This document shows positions 43,001 through 52,056 of a DNA stretch of 64,000 bases, piece by piece; positions within the stretch are counted from its first letter, which is position 1, and every line of letters begins with the position of its first letter. The stretch is from the NCBI RefSeq assembly GCF_018691265.1, contig NW_024881313.1:11794501-11858500 (forward strand), given 5' to 3'. Made by a program: the position numbers and the translations under genes. The notes beneath the pieces were generated by a model. That model was not told where the DNA came from, did no database searches, and worked only from the letters and a program-made list of their open reading frames with translations. This DNA is from Tyto alba (Eukaryota > Chordata > Aves > Strigiformes > Tytonidae).

Positions 43001-44411
43001 CTGCCCTCCGTACACTCCCTGTGCATTACACATTTTATTCTGTTGATTTCTGAAGACTAAGGCACACAAATATCAGCGTATTTCAAGATTAATTTCTCTC
43101 AGTGTATTAAGTGGCAACATAACACAAAGTAGCTTCCAAAAATGCTCTTCTGTTAAAATAGCAGTCCTATCTGACACTGCTTTTAGTCACCCTCTTGTCT
43201 TCATCCCCCTTTGTATTAACCAACATCCCTGATTCCTTTCTTCAGTTCCACTCTTGATCCTACCATTGACCCTAAGACAACACTACTGAGTCAGGATTAG
43301 GTAGTAAATTCTCTGGGACTGACCGAAAGTCAGTTCCATTCATTTAACGAAGGCAGTCCATTTTGGAATACATACCCATTAGTGCTAGACCACATGTCAC
43401 AAGAAACAAAAGAATTATTTCAACAAGGTGCAACATTCAGCCTAGTATGCAGCTAAATCTTATCAGCTATTGACTCCAAAGCACCAGATATTTTGGATAG
43501 AGTAAAAGATGAAGCAGAAAGAAAAAAAAAATGCAGATGTAATCAGCAGTTTGAACATTGCTGAGGAAGTTGAACCCAAGAATCAGGGCATTCAACAACA
43601 GAAATAAGCTGAGGAAGGTAAACTCTTTTTCCTTGTAACATTTCTTCTAGTTTCAGCATTCCTGTCTAGCTTTCCACATCCTTTCCCAGTCTCTGGTTGT
43701 CCTCCACTTCAGATCACCTCTCCTGTTTCAAAATTGGAGATTCTAACATGAGCTTTTTCTTATTTTGGGAGGAAGTTTGTTTATAAGCAGATGCCAATTT
43801 TATTCTAAATTTTAGATTCTAACTTTTCAAGTTCTGACCATGTTGTGACCAGTAATTGCCCTTCCCGAGAGGATGTTTCACCCTGCACCACTCTGTCTTC
43901 CACATTCTAAAATGTAAGCAGGCACTGGGTCTCTACATTGAAACATTTGAATTTTTGCCAAAAATATTATACACGTTTCCTTTATCTCATGGCTGGATGT
44001 AACGACTTGAGTCAAAGTTCCAACATCAGGTGTACCAGTGAATCATTTCCATACAAACTAAATGGTAAAATTTATGCCTGGAAGTTCTTCTCTCAGTCTT
44101 AGCAGCAAATAAGCAAAACCAGTCACAAATAGCTTTTCTTTACATCATGTACACTAATGAGTGACTAGTGCTATTAACAATGTCTGTGCATAATTACTTA
44201 AATAGTGTTGTACTAGTGGATTTACCAACCTGTAATTATATTTTACCATTGAAACAGACAAAACCATTTCAGACAGGTTTGTAAACGTAGCCTCTTTTCA
44301 TCCAGTTCTTAATTTTTAAGAAGTTATAAAGCTATATAACAAGAATTTAATTTTGGTACAACTGTTGCAATAAGGAGTGGGACCACGTGAAAACATATTA
44401 GTCAAGCCATC
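37050..44411. other. Intergenic DNA with no supported gene
   Basis: AT-rich sequence with long T tracts at about 39118-39137, 40761-40778, 41899-41912 and a T-to-A tract at 41982-42007. Small frames at 38437-38755 and 38976-39472 lack domains or splice context. Nothing else is supportable. Confidence 0.6.
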
Positions 44412-45370
44412 TGTCATGCTTTGAGCTCAGAGGGCAACTGAGCACCACAGAGCCGCTCACTCACTTGTTCCCCCTCAGGACTGGGAAGGAGAAAATGAAG
44501 CAAACATACTGGGAATGGAGATAAGGACATGGAAGGGTGACTCACCCATTACAGTCACAGGCAAAAGACAGACTCCTTAGGGGAAGAAAAAGAACATCAC
44601 TTGAATTCAAACACTACCAAAACCAACACTTAACAGAGTGGGACAGTGAGAAGCATTACTACATCTTAAAAACACCTCCCTCATCCCTCCCTTCTCCCTG
44701 GGCTCAGCCCTGTTCCTGATCCAACTCCTCCGCTGCAATGGCCCAGGGAAGAGGGCTACAGTCAGTCCACTGATCCTTCCTCCTTAAGGGGAAGACTCTT
44801 CACATTCTCTCCTGCTCTAGCATGGTGTCCCTCTCACGGGATACAGGCCTCCATGAACTTTCTCCAGAATGAGTCCTTCCCACAGGATGCAGCCATGCCC
44901 AAGTTGCCCCAGTATGGGTCACACCAGCGTGTTTCAGTCCTCCCAGTGCCAAACCACAACAGCCGGGGCTGTTTCTTCCCACAGAGTCATGGCCTTCTTT
45001 GGGCACAGCCACCCGCTCCAGTGTCAGCTCCTCCACAAGCCCCAGGTCAGCATCTGCTCCACAATAGACCTCAATCTCACCACAGGATACAAGGGGGGAA
45101 TCTCCTCTGGCACACCCCACCCCCTTTCTCCTCCCTCCTTCCACTCACCTCAGCATTTTCACAGGTGTCCTCATCACAACCCCCAGATCCTCCTCCCCAG
45201 TTCCCCTTCTTAAATACATTATCACAGAGGTGTTGCTGCCATTGCTAATTGGCTCAGCCTTGGTCAGAGGTGGGTCTGACTTGGAGCTGGGGGAACTTCG
45301 AGAAGCTTCTCATAGGAGCCACCACAGTAGCTCCCTCCCCCACTATCAAAAACCCTGCCACACAAACCCA
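44412..45370 (-). mobile_element. LTR-like avian interspersed repeat, minus strand, ends approximate
   Basis: Read on the minus strand it starts near GGGTTTGTGTGGCAGGG (about 45370) and ends CAAAGCATGACA at 44412. The sequence is C-rich on the + strand with imperfect internal copies of a motif like CTCCAGCATGGTGTCCCTC. I recognise this composition and both ends from a repeat that is common in bird genomes. Its 3' end (GTGAGTGAGCGGCTCTGTGG, then a tail ending CATGACA) is clearly related to the end of the LTR at 36529-37049, so they appear to be distant members of one ERV group. No target-site duplication was found. The 114-131-codon frames inside it are by-products of the C-rich sequence. Confidence 0.6.
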
Positions 45371-47110
45371 GATGAATGCAATGTTAATCCACAAATATCC
45401 CATGCTTTATTCTATAACAAAGATTCAAGTTCAGAAAATATCTGCAGAAGCATTTAGAATTATGATAGATGACAGAATATTTTGAAATTATGACAATTTA
45501 ATGAATTTTTACCTAGAGAATTATTTTAGCTCCAAATGCTAAAGAGATCATGGAAGAAAAATTACATTTTACTTGCACGGAATATGCAGTAGGAGAAACA
45601 AAGATGAGACTATGCTTGACATAAAACTTTAAATAATTTAATGAAAACTTGTAAGTTATCAAAACTAGTTAGTTAGTGAAACAAACATTGTTATCCTCCA
45701 TCCTTTTTTATATTATCATAGTGTTAAAGATGCATTTATTTGCCTTCTTATCCTTTTCCTTATATCAACATCTCCAAAACATAATGTAAAATCTTTTTTC
45801 CATATTATGAAGCATTGAGCAATAAAAGGATATAAAACTTCTCTGTTCTCTATTCTATAATTTACATAAAGAACATTTTCACCGAAAGATAAGTTCATAT
45901 TAGTCCTAAAATAACAGAACAACTGTGCTGAAGCATGGATAAAAAATGTCCATAAAGATCACAGGTAAAGTGTTAGTGGAAAATTATTTCTGAAACCTTC
46001 AAGAGTATGCAGACTTCCTGAGATCAATTTCACTATGTCCTAGTTTGGACTTATGTGATGCAAAATCTTTGTTATTGCTCTGAGATGGTCTTAGTGGTTC
46101 ACAACATTTAGAACCTTTTGAGTCTTTAGCTAAAGAAGTTTTTTTTGTTCACAGTTTAATGGCAACATTTGTCCTTGGTAGCTGAAGAACTTCAAATAAT
46201 ATCTTTCTGATGTGTGCTGAACTTTCTTGCTTCTTATCTATTAAAACCTCTTTGGTTTTTTTTTTTTTTTTTCCCCAAATCTTTGAAGCTGAAACATCAT
46301 TAAGAAAAGACAATTTAAATCCTTCGTAGAGACAAATGTTAAATAATTCTCATCACTTTCAGAATCTTCTCTCTATTAGCACAGTTATGGTCTCTGATAA
46401 CTAAAAGCCAGATGTTTCCCAGTTGAATGAGGATGGGAACAAAGCATAGTTTTATGTGCTTAATTAATCTTAAACAGAAAATTTCTAGATCTTCCAAGAT
46501 GCTGAAAGAGATATTTCAACATTTAAATTATTTTAACATTTTCATCTATTAAGCAACCTCTCTTTTTTGTATCTGCTTCCTCTATAGTGTTTTCGTTTGT
46601 TTGTTTGTTTGTGTTTTTGGTTGGTTTTTGTTGTTTGTTTGTTTGTTTGTTTGTTTGTTTTATATATATACAACTAATACTCTGCCTTCAGTAGCAGGAC
46701 AAAATGCATACCTCATCAAAGCAGCACATGAGTTTCTTAGGTTTTTTTCCCAATGTTACACTAGAGATAGCTCCTGGAGCTGAACATAGGTGTTGCCTGG
46801 GAAATCTTTGATTCAGAATTTATTCATCCGGTAGAAAATTATCAAATCACCTAGACAAATGTTTCAAAACAAATACTTTGTTTTTGCCCAAGACTGTGTA
46901 GGGAATACTCTCAGAGTGAACAAAGATTGTATAATGACAAAAAGATGGCTAAGTGGGTTTGGGCTACTTAAAAACTTCATATTTCTTCTCTGAGTTAGCA
47001 GAGAAGGGATTTAAAAGTTTCACAATTCTGGTGGTTATTCAGATTATTTAATTCTGCTGTTAATTGTCCTGAACAGTGGGTGACTTTCCCCTACCATCAC
47101 CTGAAATGTG
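45371..47110. other. AT-rich intergenic DNA left of the GC-rich array
   Basis: No gene is supported. Contains a T-run at about 46255-46272 and a GTTT-rich microsatellite at 46588-46660. The transition to the array at about 47100 is abrupt, from strongly AT-rich to strongly GC-rich within a few tens of bases. Confidence 0.7.
46588..46660. repeat. (GTTT)n microsatellite
   Basis: Repeated GTTT units in two blocks separated by a GTTTTTGGTTGG interruption, followed by a short TATATATA tract. Confidence 0.9.
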
Positions 47111-49188
47111 GTGATCAGGTGGTCTGGGCTAAAGGCCGAGAGTGCGGGGCCAACGGTCAGGTGGTCTGGGCTAACGGCCGAGGGGGCGTGGCTAATGGCC
47201 GAGGGGGCGGGGCCAACGGTCAGTTGATCTGGGCTATCGGTCAGGTGGTCTGGGTTTACGGAACAGGGGGCGGGGCCAATGGTAAGGTGGTCTGGGCTAA
47301 CGGGCGAGGGGGCGGGGCCAATGGTCAGGTGGTCTGGGCTAATGGCCGAGGGGGAGGGGCTAGCGGTCGAGGGGGCGGCGCCAATGGTCAGGAGGTCTGG
47401 GCTAACGGCTGAGGGGGTGGGGCCAACGGTCAGGTGGTCTGCGCTCACGGTCAGGTGGTCTGGGCTAACGGCCGAGGGGGCGGGGCTAACTGCAGAGGGG
47501 GTGGGGCTAACGGTGGAGGGGGCGGGGCCAAAGGTCAGGTGGTCTGGGCTAACAGCCGAGGGGGCGGGGCTAACGGTCGAGGGGGCGGGGCCAACGGTCA
47601 GGTGATCTGGGGTAATGGTCAGGTGGTCTGGGCTAATGGCCGAGGGGGCGGGGATAACGATCAGGTGGTCTGGGCTAACAGCCGAGGGGGCGGGGCTAAC
47701 GGCCGAGGTGGCGGGGCCAGCGGTCAGGTGGTGTGGGCTAACGGCCGAGGGGGCGGGGCTAACGGCCGAGGGGGCGGGGCCAACGGTCAGGTGGTCTGGG
47801 CTAAAGGCCGAGGGGCGGGGCTAACGGCCCAGGGGGCGGCGCCAAAGGTCAGGTGGTCTGGGCTAACGGCCGAGGGGGCGGGGCTAACGGCCGAGGCGGC
47901 GGGGCCAACGGTCAGGTGGTCTCGGCTAATGGCCGAGGGGGCAGGGCCAGCAGTCAGGTGGTTTGGGCTAATGGCCGAGGGGGCGGGACTAACGGCCGAG
48001 GGGGCGGGGCTAGCCGTCGAGGGAGCGGGGCCAACGGTCAGATGGTCTGGGATATCGGCCGAGGGGGCGGGGCCAACGGTCAGGTGGTCTGGGCTAACGG
48101 CCCAGGGGGCGGGGTAACGGTCGCGGGGGCGGGGCCAAAGGTCAGGTGGTCTGGGCTAACGGCCGATTAGGCGGGGCTAATGGTCGAGGGGGCGCGGCCA
48201 ACGTTCTGGTGGTCTGGGCTAACGGCCGAGGGGGTGGGGCCAACGGTCAGGTGGTCTGGGCTCACGGTCAGGTGGTCTGGGCTAACGGCCGAGGAGGCGG
48301 GGCCAAAGTCCCAGGGAGCGGGGCCAACGGTCAGGTGGTGTGGGCTAATGATCAGGTGGTCTGGGCTAATGGCCAAGGGGGCGGAGCCAACGGTCAGGTG
48401 GTCTGGACTAATACCCGAGGGGGCATGGCTAATGGCCGAGGGGGCGGGGCTAGCGATCGAGGGGGCGGGGCCAACGGTCAGGTGGTCTGGGCTCACGGTC
48501 AGGTGGTCTGGGATAACGGCCGAGGGGGCGGGGCTAACGGTCGAGGGGGCGGGGCCAACGGCCAGGTGGTCTGGGCTAACGGCCGAGGGGGCGGGGCTAA
48601 CGAAGAGGGGGCAGGGCCAACGGTCAGGTGGTCTGGGCTCACAGCCAGGTGGTTTGGGATAATGGCCGAGGGGGCGGGACTAACGGCCGAGGGGGCGGGG
48701 CTAACGGCCGACGGGGCGGGGCCAGCAGTCATGTGGTCTGGGCTAACGGCCCAGGGGGCGGGGCTAACGGCCGAGGGGGCGGGGCCAACGGTCAGGTGGT
48801 CTGGGCTAATGGCCGAGTGGGCGGGGCCAACGGACAGGTGGTCTGGGCTCACGGTCAGGTGGTCTGGGATAACGGCCGAGGGGGCGGGGCTAACGGCCGA
48901 GGGGGCGGGGCCAACGGTCAGGTGATCTGGGCTAACGGCCAGGTGGTCTGGGCTAACGGCCGAGGGGGCGGGGCCAACGGTCAGGTGGTCTGGGCTAACG
49001 GCCGAGGGGGCGGGTCTAACGGCCCAGGGGGCGGGGCCAACGGTCAGGTGGTCTGGGCTAACGGTCAGGTGGTGTGGGCTAACGGCCGAGGGGGCGGGGC
49101 TAACGGCCGAGGGGGCGGGGCCAGCGGTCAGGTGGTCTGTGCTAATGGATGAGGGGGCAGGGCTATCGGCCGAGGGGGCGGGGCTAAC
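47111..49188. repeat. GC-box minisatellite, segment left of the provirus
   Basis: A tandem array of 21-bp subunits of two kinds. One begins GGTCAGGTGGTC and ends GGGCTAAC; the other begins GGCCGAGGGGGC and ends GGGGCTAAC or GGGGCCAAC. The two align with only six differences over 21 positions, so both descend from one unit. The usual order is one of the first kind followed by one or two of the second. Almost every second-type subunit contains GGGGGCGGGGC, a GC box recognised by Sp1/KLF factors. Because 21 is a multiple of three and stops are rare, several frames stay open for hundreds of codons; I do not treat these as genes. A distinctive block at about 47330-47440 recurs at 54752-54860 on the other side of the provirus. 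Confidence 0.95.
49183..49188. repeat. 6-bp target-site duplication of the provirus, left copy
   Basis: GCTAAC directly abuts the LTR end and is repeated at 53951-53956 directly after the other LTR. Joining the flanks without the insert gives GGGGCTAACAGCCGAG, a sequence found repeatedly elsewhere in the array, which supports it as the empty site. Six bases is the duplication length made by alpha- and betaretroviral integrases. Confidence 0.9.
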
Positions 49189-49448
49189 TGTTGCCTATTG
49201 CAGGCATGGCGACCTGGTTCAGGAACGGCATGGAGGCCAATCCCCGGCCGCTCGGTCCATCTGCTCACAGACACCAATGTGGTGGACGGAAAATGGCGTT
49301 TTATTTCTGAATGACACAGCCTTATATAGCTTGAGTTTACAACATCACTTCCGTCTGCTTACATCATAAACTAAGCACTATAGGGAGAGGGGTCATACCT
49401 TTCCGTACAGCGTGATATCTTCCGGCCGCCAGACCCTAACTACCTACA
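49189..49448 (-). repeat. 3' LTR of the provirus, 260 bp
   Basis: On the minus strand starts TGTAGGTAG and ends GGCAACA, with the same length and ends as the other LTR. It contains TATATAAGG (49320-49328) and the poly(A) signal AATAAA (49300-49305), followed by a CCACATTGGTGTCTG segment that resembles the R-U5 region of avian alpharetroviruses. It is preceded on the minus strand by a polypurine tract. I count about eight substitutions and no indels relative to the 5' LTR. Confidence 0.95.
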
Positions 49449-49462
49449 TTTCCCCCCTCCCT
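49449..49462 (-). other. Polypurine tract
   Basis: On the minus strand AGGGAGGGGGGAAA directly precedes the TG of the 3' LTR. This is the plus-strand primer site used in retroviral reverse transcription. Position and composition are textbook. Confidence 0.9.
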
Positions 49463-49619
49463 ATGCACGACTAAACTAACTAAAATAGAAAAACATAGGA
49501 AACTTAAATGAAAATATAAGGCACAATGGACCGGTGGAAATTAGAGGGTAACTAGTAATAACAGGGTGCTATTTAGGGTAACTAAGGATAATTGGGAGTA
49601 ACACAGAGTAAACGTGTTC
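49463..49619 (-). other. 3' untranslated region of the provirus
   Basis: About 157 bp between the env stop and the polypurine tract. AT-rich, with no open frame of note. A short AGGGTAACTA motif is present twice (about 49539 and 49575 on the + strand). No accessory gene is seen. Confidence 0.7.
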
Positions 49620-50519
49620 TTAAAGCAGTTGTTGGCGTTCTACCAACATAATGTTAACCTTCTCTAGCCGGCTTTTGACGAACGACACGAGCTTATTTAG
49701 TATACAGGGTCCAAAGATCAGTGCCACCATGATCATTACGACTGGACCTGTCAAGGTAGATATCAGGGTGGTTAGCCATGGCGAATGGTTGAACCATGAT
49801 TCAAACCATCCTTGCTGGGCTTCTCTGTCTCTTTTTCTTTTTTCTAAACCTTCCCGAAGTTTGGCCATGGTACCACGAACGACACCAGTTTTGTCTGCAT
49901 ATACACAGCATTCTTCTCCCAAAGCGGCACATAGTCCTCCTTGTTGTAAAAACAAGAGGTCTAGTCCTCTACGGTTTTGGAGAACTACTTCCGACAATGA
50001 ACTCAGTGATTGTTCTAAGGCGCTGATTGATTTCTCAATTCGAGTAAGATCCTCATCCACTGCAATTCTAAGGGAGTGAAATTTTTGATTCTGCTCAACT
50101 AATGAAGCTATTCCTGTTCCTGCCCCCGCAGCTCCTATGGCTAATAGGGTAGCTGTGGTCAAAGCAGTAAAAGGTTCTCGCTTCTGTACATGGTGCGAGG
50201 TTGAAGGAGTCAGATGGTCATAAACATATTCCTCAAGGTGATATATAATTCTCGGGATAATTAGCACTTGTATACAAAACTCAGCACTTGTCTTAAGTTC
50301 TTTAATAGATATGCACGGAGTAATTCCGGCCTTTGAACATATCCACTTGGTGTTATTGGCCGGGACTAGCCAATCAGCTATTTTTTTTTTTATTTTTTTT
50401 TTTGCTTTTGTGATGGTATTACATAGACTTCTTTTCCCAAGAGGTACAGTGCCAACACATGTACCTTGTCCTGACACACGTTGCATTGTTATTCCCTGTT
50501 TGTTTTGAGTATCATTCCA
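49620..50519 (-). pseudogene. env: env, C-terminal part of surface subunit plus transmembrane subunit
   Basis: In frame with the upstream env part but separated from it by one stop codon. The longest frame from an internal Met (50486) has 288 codons. Roughly by residue from that Met: end of the surface subunit at 1-103 with an unusual KKKIKKK stretch at 30-36, a weak basic cleavage site VQKRE at 100-104, an Ala/Gly-rich fusion-peptide-like segment at 107-131, heptad-type helix at 135-168, the region classed as immunosuppressive domain in gammaretroviruses at 169-186, the CX6CC motif at 186-194, a second helix, and a membrane anchor at about 238-262 with a short tail. The CX6CC pattern implies a disulfide-linked envelope as in gamma- and alpharetroviruses. 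Apart from the upstream stop this portion is uninterrupted. Confidence 0.9.
50381..50404 (-). repeat. A-rich tract inside env
   Basis: On the minus strand two A runs separated by a T, encoding the KKKIKKK stretch. Such a Lys run is not expected at this position of a gammaretroviral surface subunit, so slippage expansion is likely. The total length keeps the downstream frame open. Confidence 0.65.
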
Positions 50520-51593
50520 TCAACATTGTATCGGATTTGTCCCGTTCACCCATTTTGGTCTGGAAGGTATACCTACGGCCTCAAAAAGAGGAGGTCTGAC
50601 ATCATAGCAAAGCCAACAATGAGTTGTCATGTTTGGATTTGTTGAATTTAATATTTGGTAGGTTGAGTTCAATAATTTCCATAGAGGGGGTAATTTGGGA
50701 CCAAAAGTTATCACCTCCTCAGCTTCAATAGAAGTGGCTTCTCTGGTAGTGTTTTCCGTAGGGGTGGCTTTTTTGGCAGTGGTTACGGTGTCATGTTTTA
50801 TAGGCTTAGGTGTTTGTGGATTAGGAACTGGATTAAGCCCGATAGCTTGAGGTTCCTGAGGTGCAGATCTCTTTTGTATCCTTATCAGTCCTCCTCTATC
50901 TTTGCTAGGTTCCCAGTATCTAAAACCCCAAATTTTGCCAACAGTCCACCCTAGGTCGTTTTCATTGGTTACATTTAAAAAAATATATTGACATTTGCAC
51001 TGCTTGCCACGCGGGCATACTAACCCCCCCGAAAAGTCTGTTGTATAGGGGGTACAGCCTATTGGACCCCAGCTGGTCTTAAGAAACTGGTCTGGTTCCA
51101 CTACCTTCCAGCCAGACGCGATGGTTTCACAGCCCCAGTAGGAACAATAATATGAATTAGGGAAGTTGCAGTAAGATTTGCCGGGATTAGAGCCGGGGCA
51201 CATATAGTACATTATCTGATTCAAACAGGGTTCTATTGGAGCTAAATCACAGAGGTGCACCGAGAAACTAGGCGGTCCTGTGGTAACAACTTTCCGTACT
51301 ATTTTCTGGTCCTCCCATCTTACCAACATCCATTCCCACGGTTGATGTTTATGTGAGCCATGAGATGGCGTTACAAACCCCAGGATTAAGATGAAAATCA
51401 CATAAAGACGTTGCAGCCCCTTTTTGTGGGAGCTATTTCGCCGTTGTTTAAGTTCCGTCGGTGCAGAGCTCCAGGGAGCAGATGGAGTGATTGCTGGCTT
51501 CTCGTCCTCTCCTGTCACCGGGGCATATGGGTTACGAGGGTGTCCGATAAGTTGGTCCTGTGAATAAAAACTTACAGTTTCTGTTAGTTTCAT
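50520..51593 (-). pseudogene. env: env, leader and surface subunit, ends at a premature stop
   Basis: Chosen start is the Met at 51593, after the integrase remnant; the frame itself runs further upstream. A long charged leader precedes a hydrophobic signal segment (LYVIFILILGF). The surface subunit then shows a Cys-rich receptor-binding region with SYYCSYWGCET and SWGPIGC, a Pro/Thr-rich hinge, and CWLC, the CXXC motif used by gammaretroviral surface subunits for linkage to the CX6CC motif. Several Asn-X-Ser/Thr sites are present. The frame ends at a TGA (50520-50522) a short way past CWLC; translation beyond it continues in the same frame into the rest of env. Similarity to gammaretroviral receptor-binding domains is recognised by motif; a formal comparison was not possible. 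Confidence 0.88.
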
Positions 51594-51745
51594 TCCACTA
51601 CTGGCATTATTTACATTATTATTATTGTTGCTATTATTGTCAGCCTGAAGATCTGGTTTGATAGACTTGAGTGGACACCATTTAACTTTGCCATCTTTTT
51701 TAACAGCTGCATACCCTCGTCCCTGGTGGAGAATGCAGGCAGTTT
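51594..51745 (-). pseudogene. pol: pol remnant: C-terminal tail of integrase
   Basis: The frame entering env contains GRGYAAVKKDGKVKWCPLKSIKPDL, split here as GRGYAAVKKDGK and VKWCPLKSIKPDL. It matches the pattern of the integrase C-terminal DNA-binding region of alpharetroviruses, ending in the K.KPD motif. Everything upstream of it in pol (protease, reverse transcriptase, RNase H, integrase N-terminus and catalytic core) is absent. It abuts the nucleocapsid zinc knuckle in a different frame, so a deletion junction lies at about 51722-51745. Downstream it runs through an Asn-rich stretch into env without a stop. Confidence 0.75.
51605..51645 (-). repeat. AAT-type microsatellite between integrase tail and env
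   Basis: ATT/AAT trinucleotides with a few interruptions, encoding the stretch NNSNNNNNVNN. It lies where the pol frame would normally end and env begin. Confidence 0.75.
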
Positions 51746-52056
51746 GCCATAACATGGCCTGCTTGGCCGCATTCGAAACATGCCATTATACTAGCTATTG
51801 CAGTATGAACAGCTGTCTGAATTGGAATTAGATGTTCTTCTTTCGCGACATGTCTAATCATGTCTGCCAAGCTCGACCCTACCGGTAGGGATCGTAGAAT
51901 TTCTTTAGTACTAGCATTGCACTGTTGGCGCAAGCAGTCTGCAACGACCGGGCCTTTTGCTTCTACCGGTAGGGAGGAGGAATCAATCGCCACTTGAAGG
52001 CGATCCACAAACTGCGCGAAACTTTCACTCTCATTTTGTTTTATAGTTGACCATGG
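51700..52056 (-). pseudogene. gag: gag 3' part: capsid C-terminal domain and one nucleocapsid zinc knuckle, shifted frame
   Basis: From about 52056 a second frame encodes the capsid major homology region (IKQNESESFAQFVDRLQVAI, a Q...ES...F..RL..A pattern), then the capsid C-terminal domain, and the zinc knuckle CFECGQAGHVMANC, which is CX2CX4HX4C. The frame ends at 51700 in sequence belonging to the integrase tail. Orthoretroviral nucleocapsids of the alpha group carry two knuckles; only one remains, the second lost with pol. The upstream gag frame ends at 52041, so capsid is split between two frames with the break just before the homology region. Confidence 0.88.

Noticed and set aside
44800..45248. 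Proline/serine-rich frames of 114-131 codons on both strands
   Set aside because: They fall in a C-rich interspersed repeat, and overlapping frames in both directions point to composition effects.
8400..47110. Exons of PHF14, the gene expected beyond the THSD7A 3' end
   Set aside because: No PHD-finger coding stretch or splice-flanked conserved frame was seen; the gene probably lies beyond the window.
49651..50508. Plus-strand frames opposite env
   Set aside because: Antisense to the env frame, which itself carries clear retroviral motifs.
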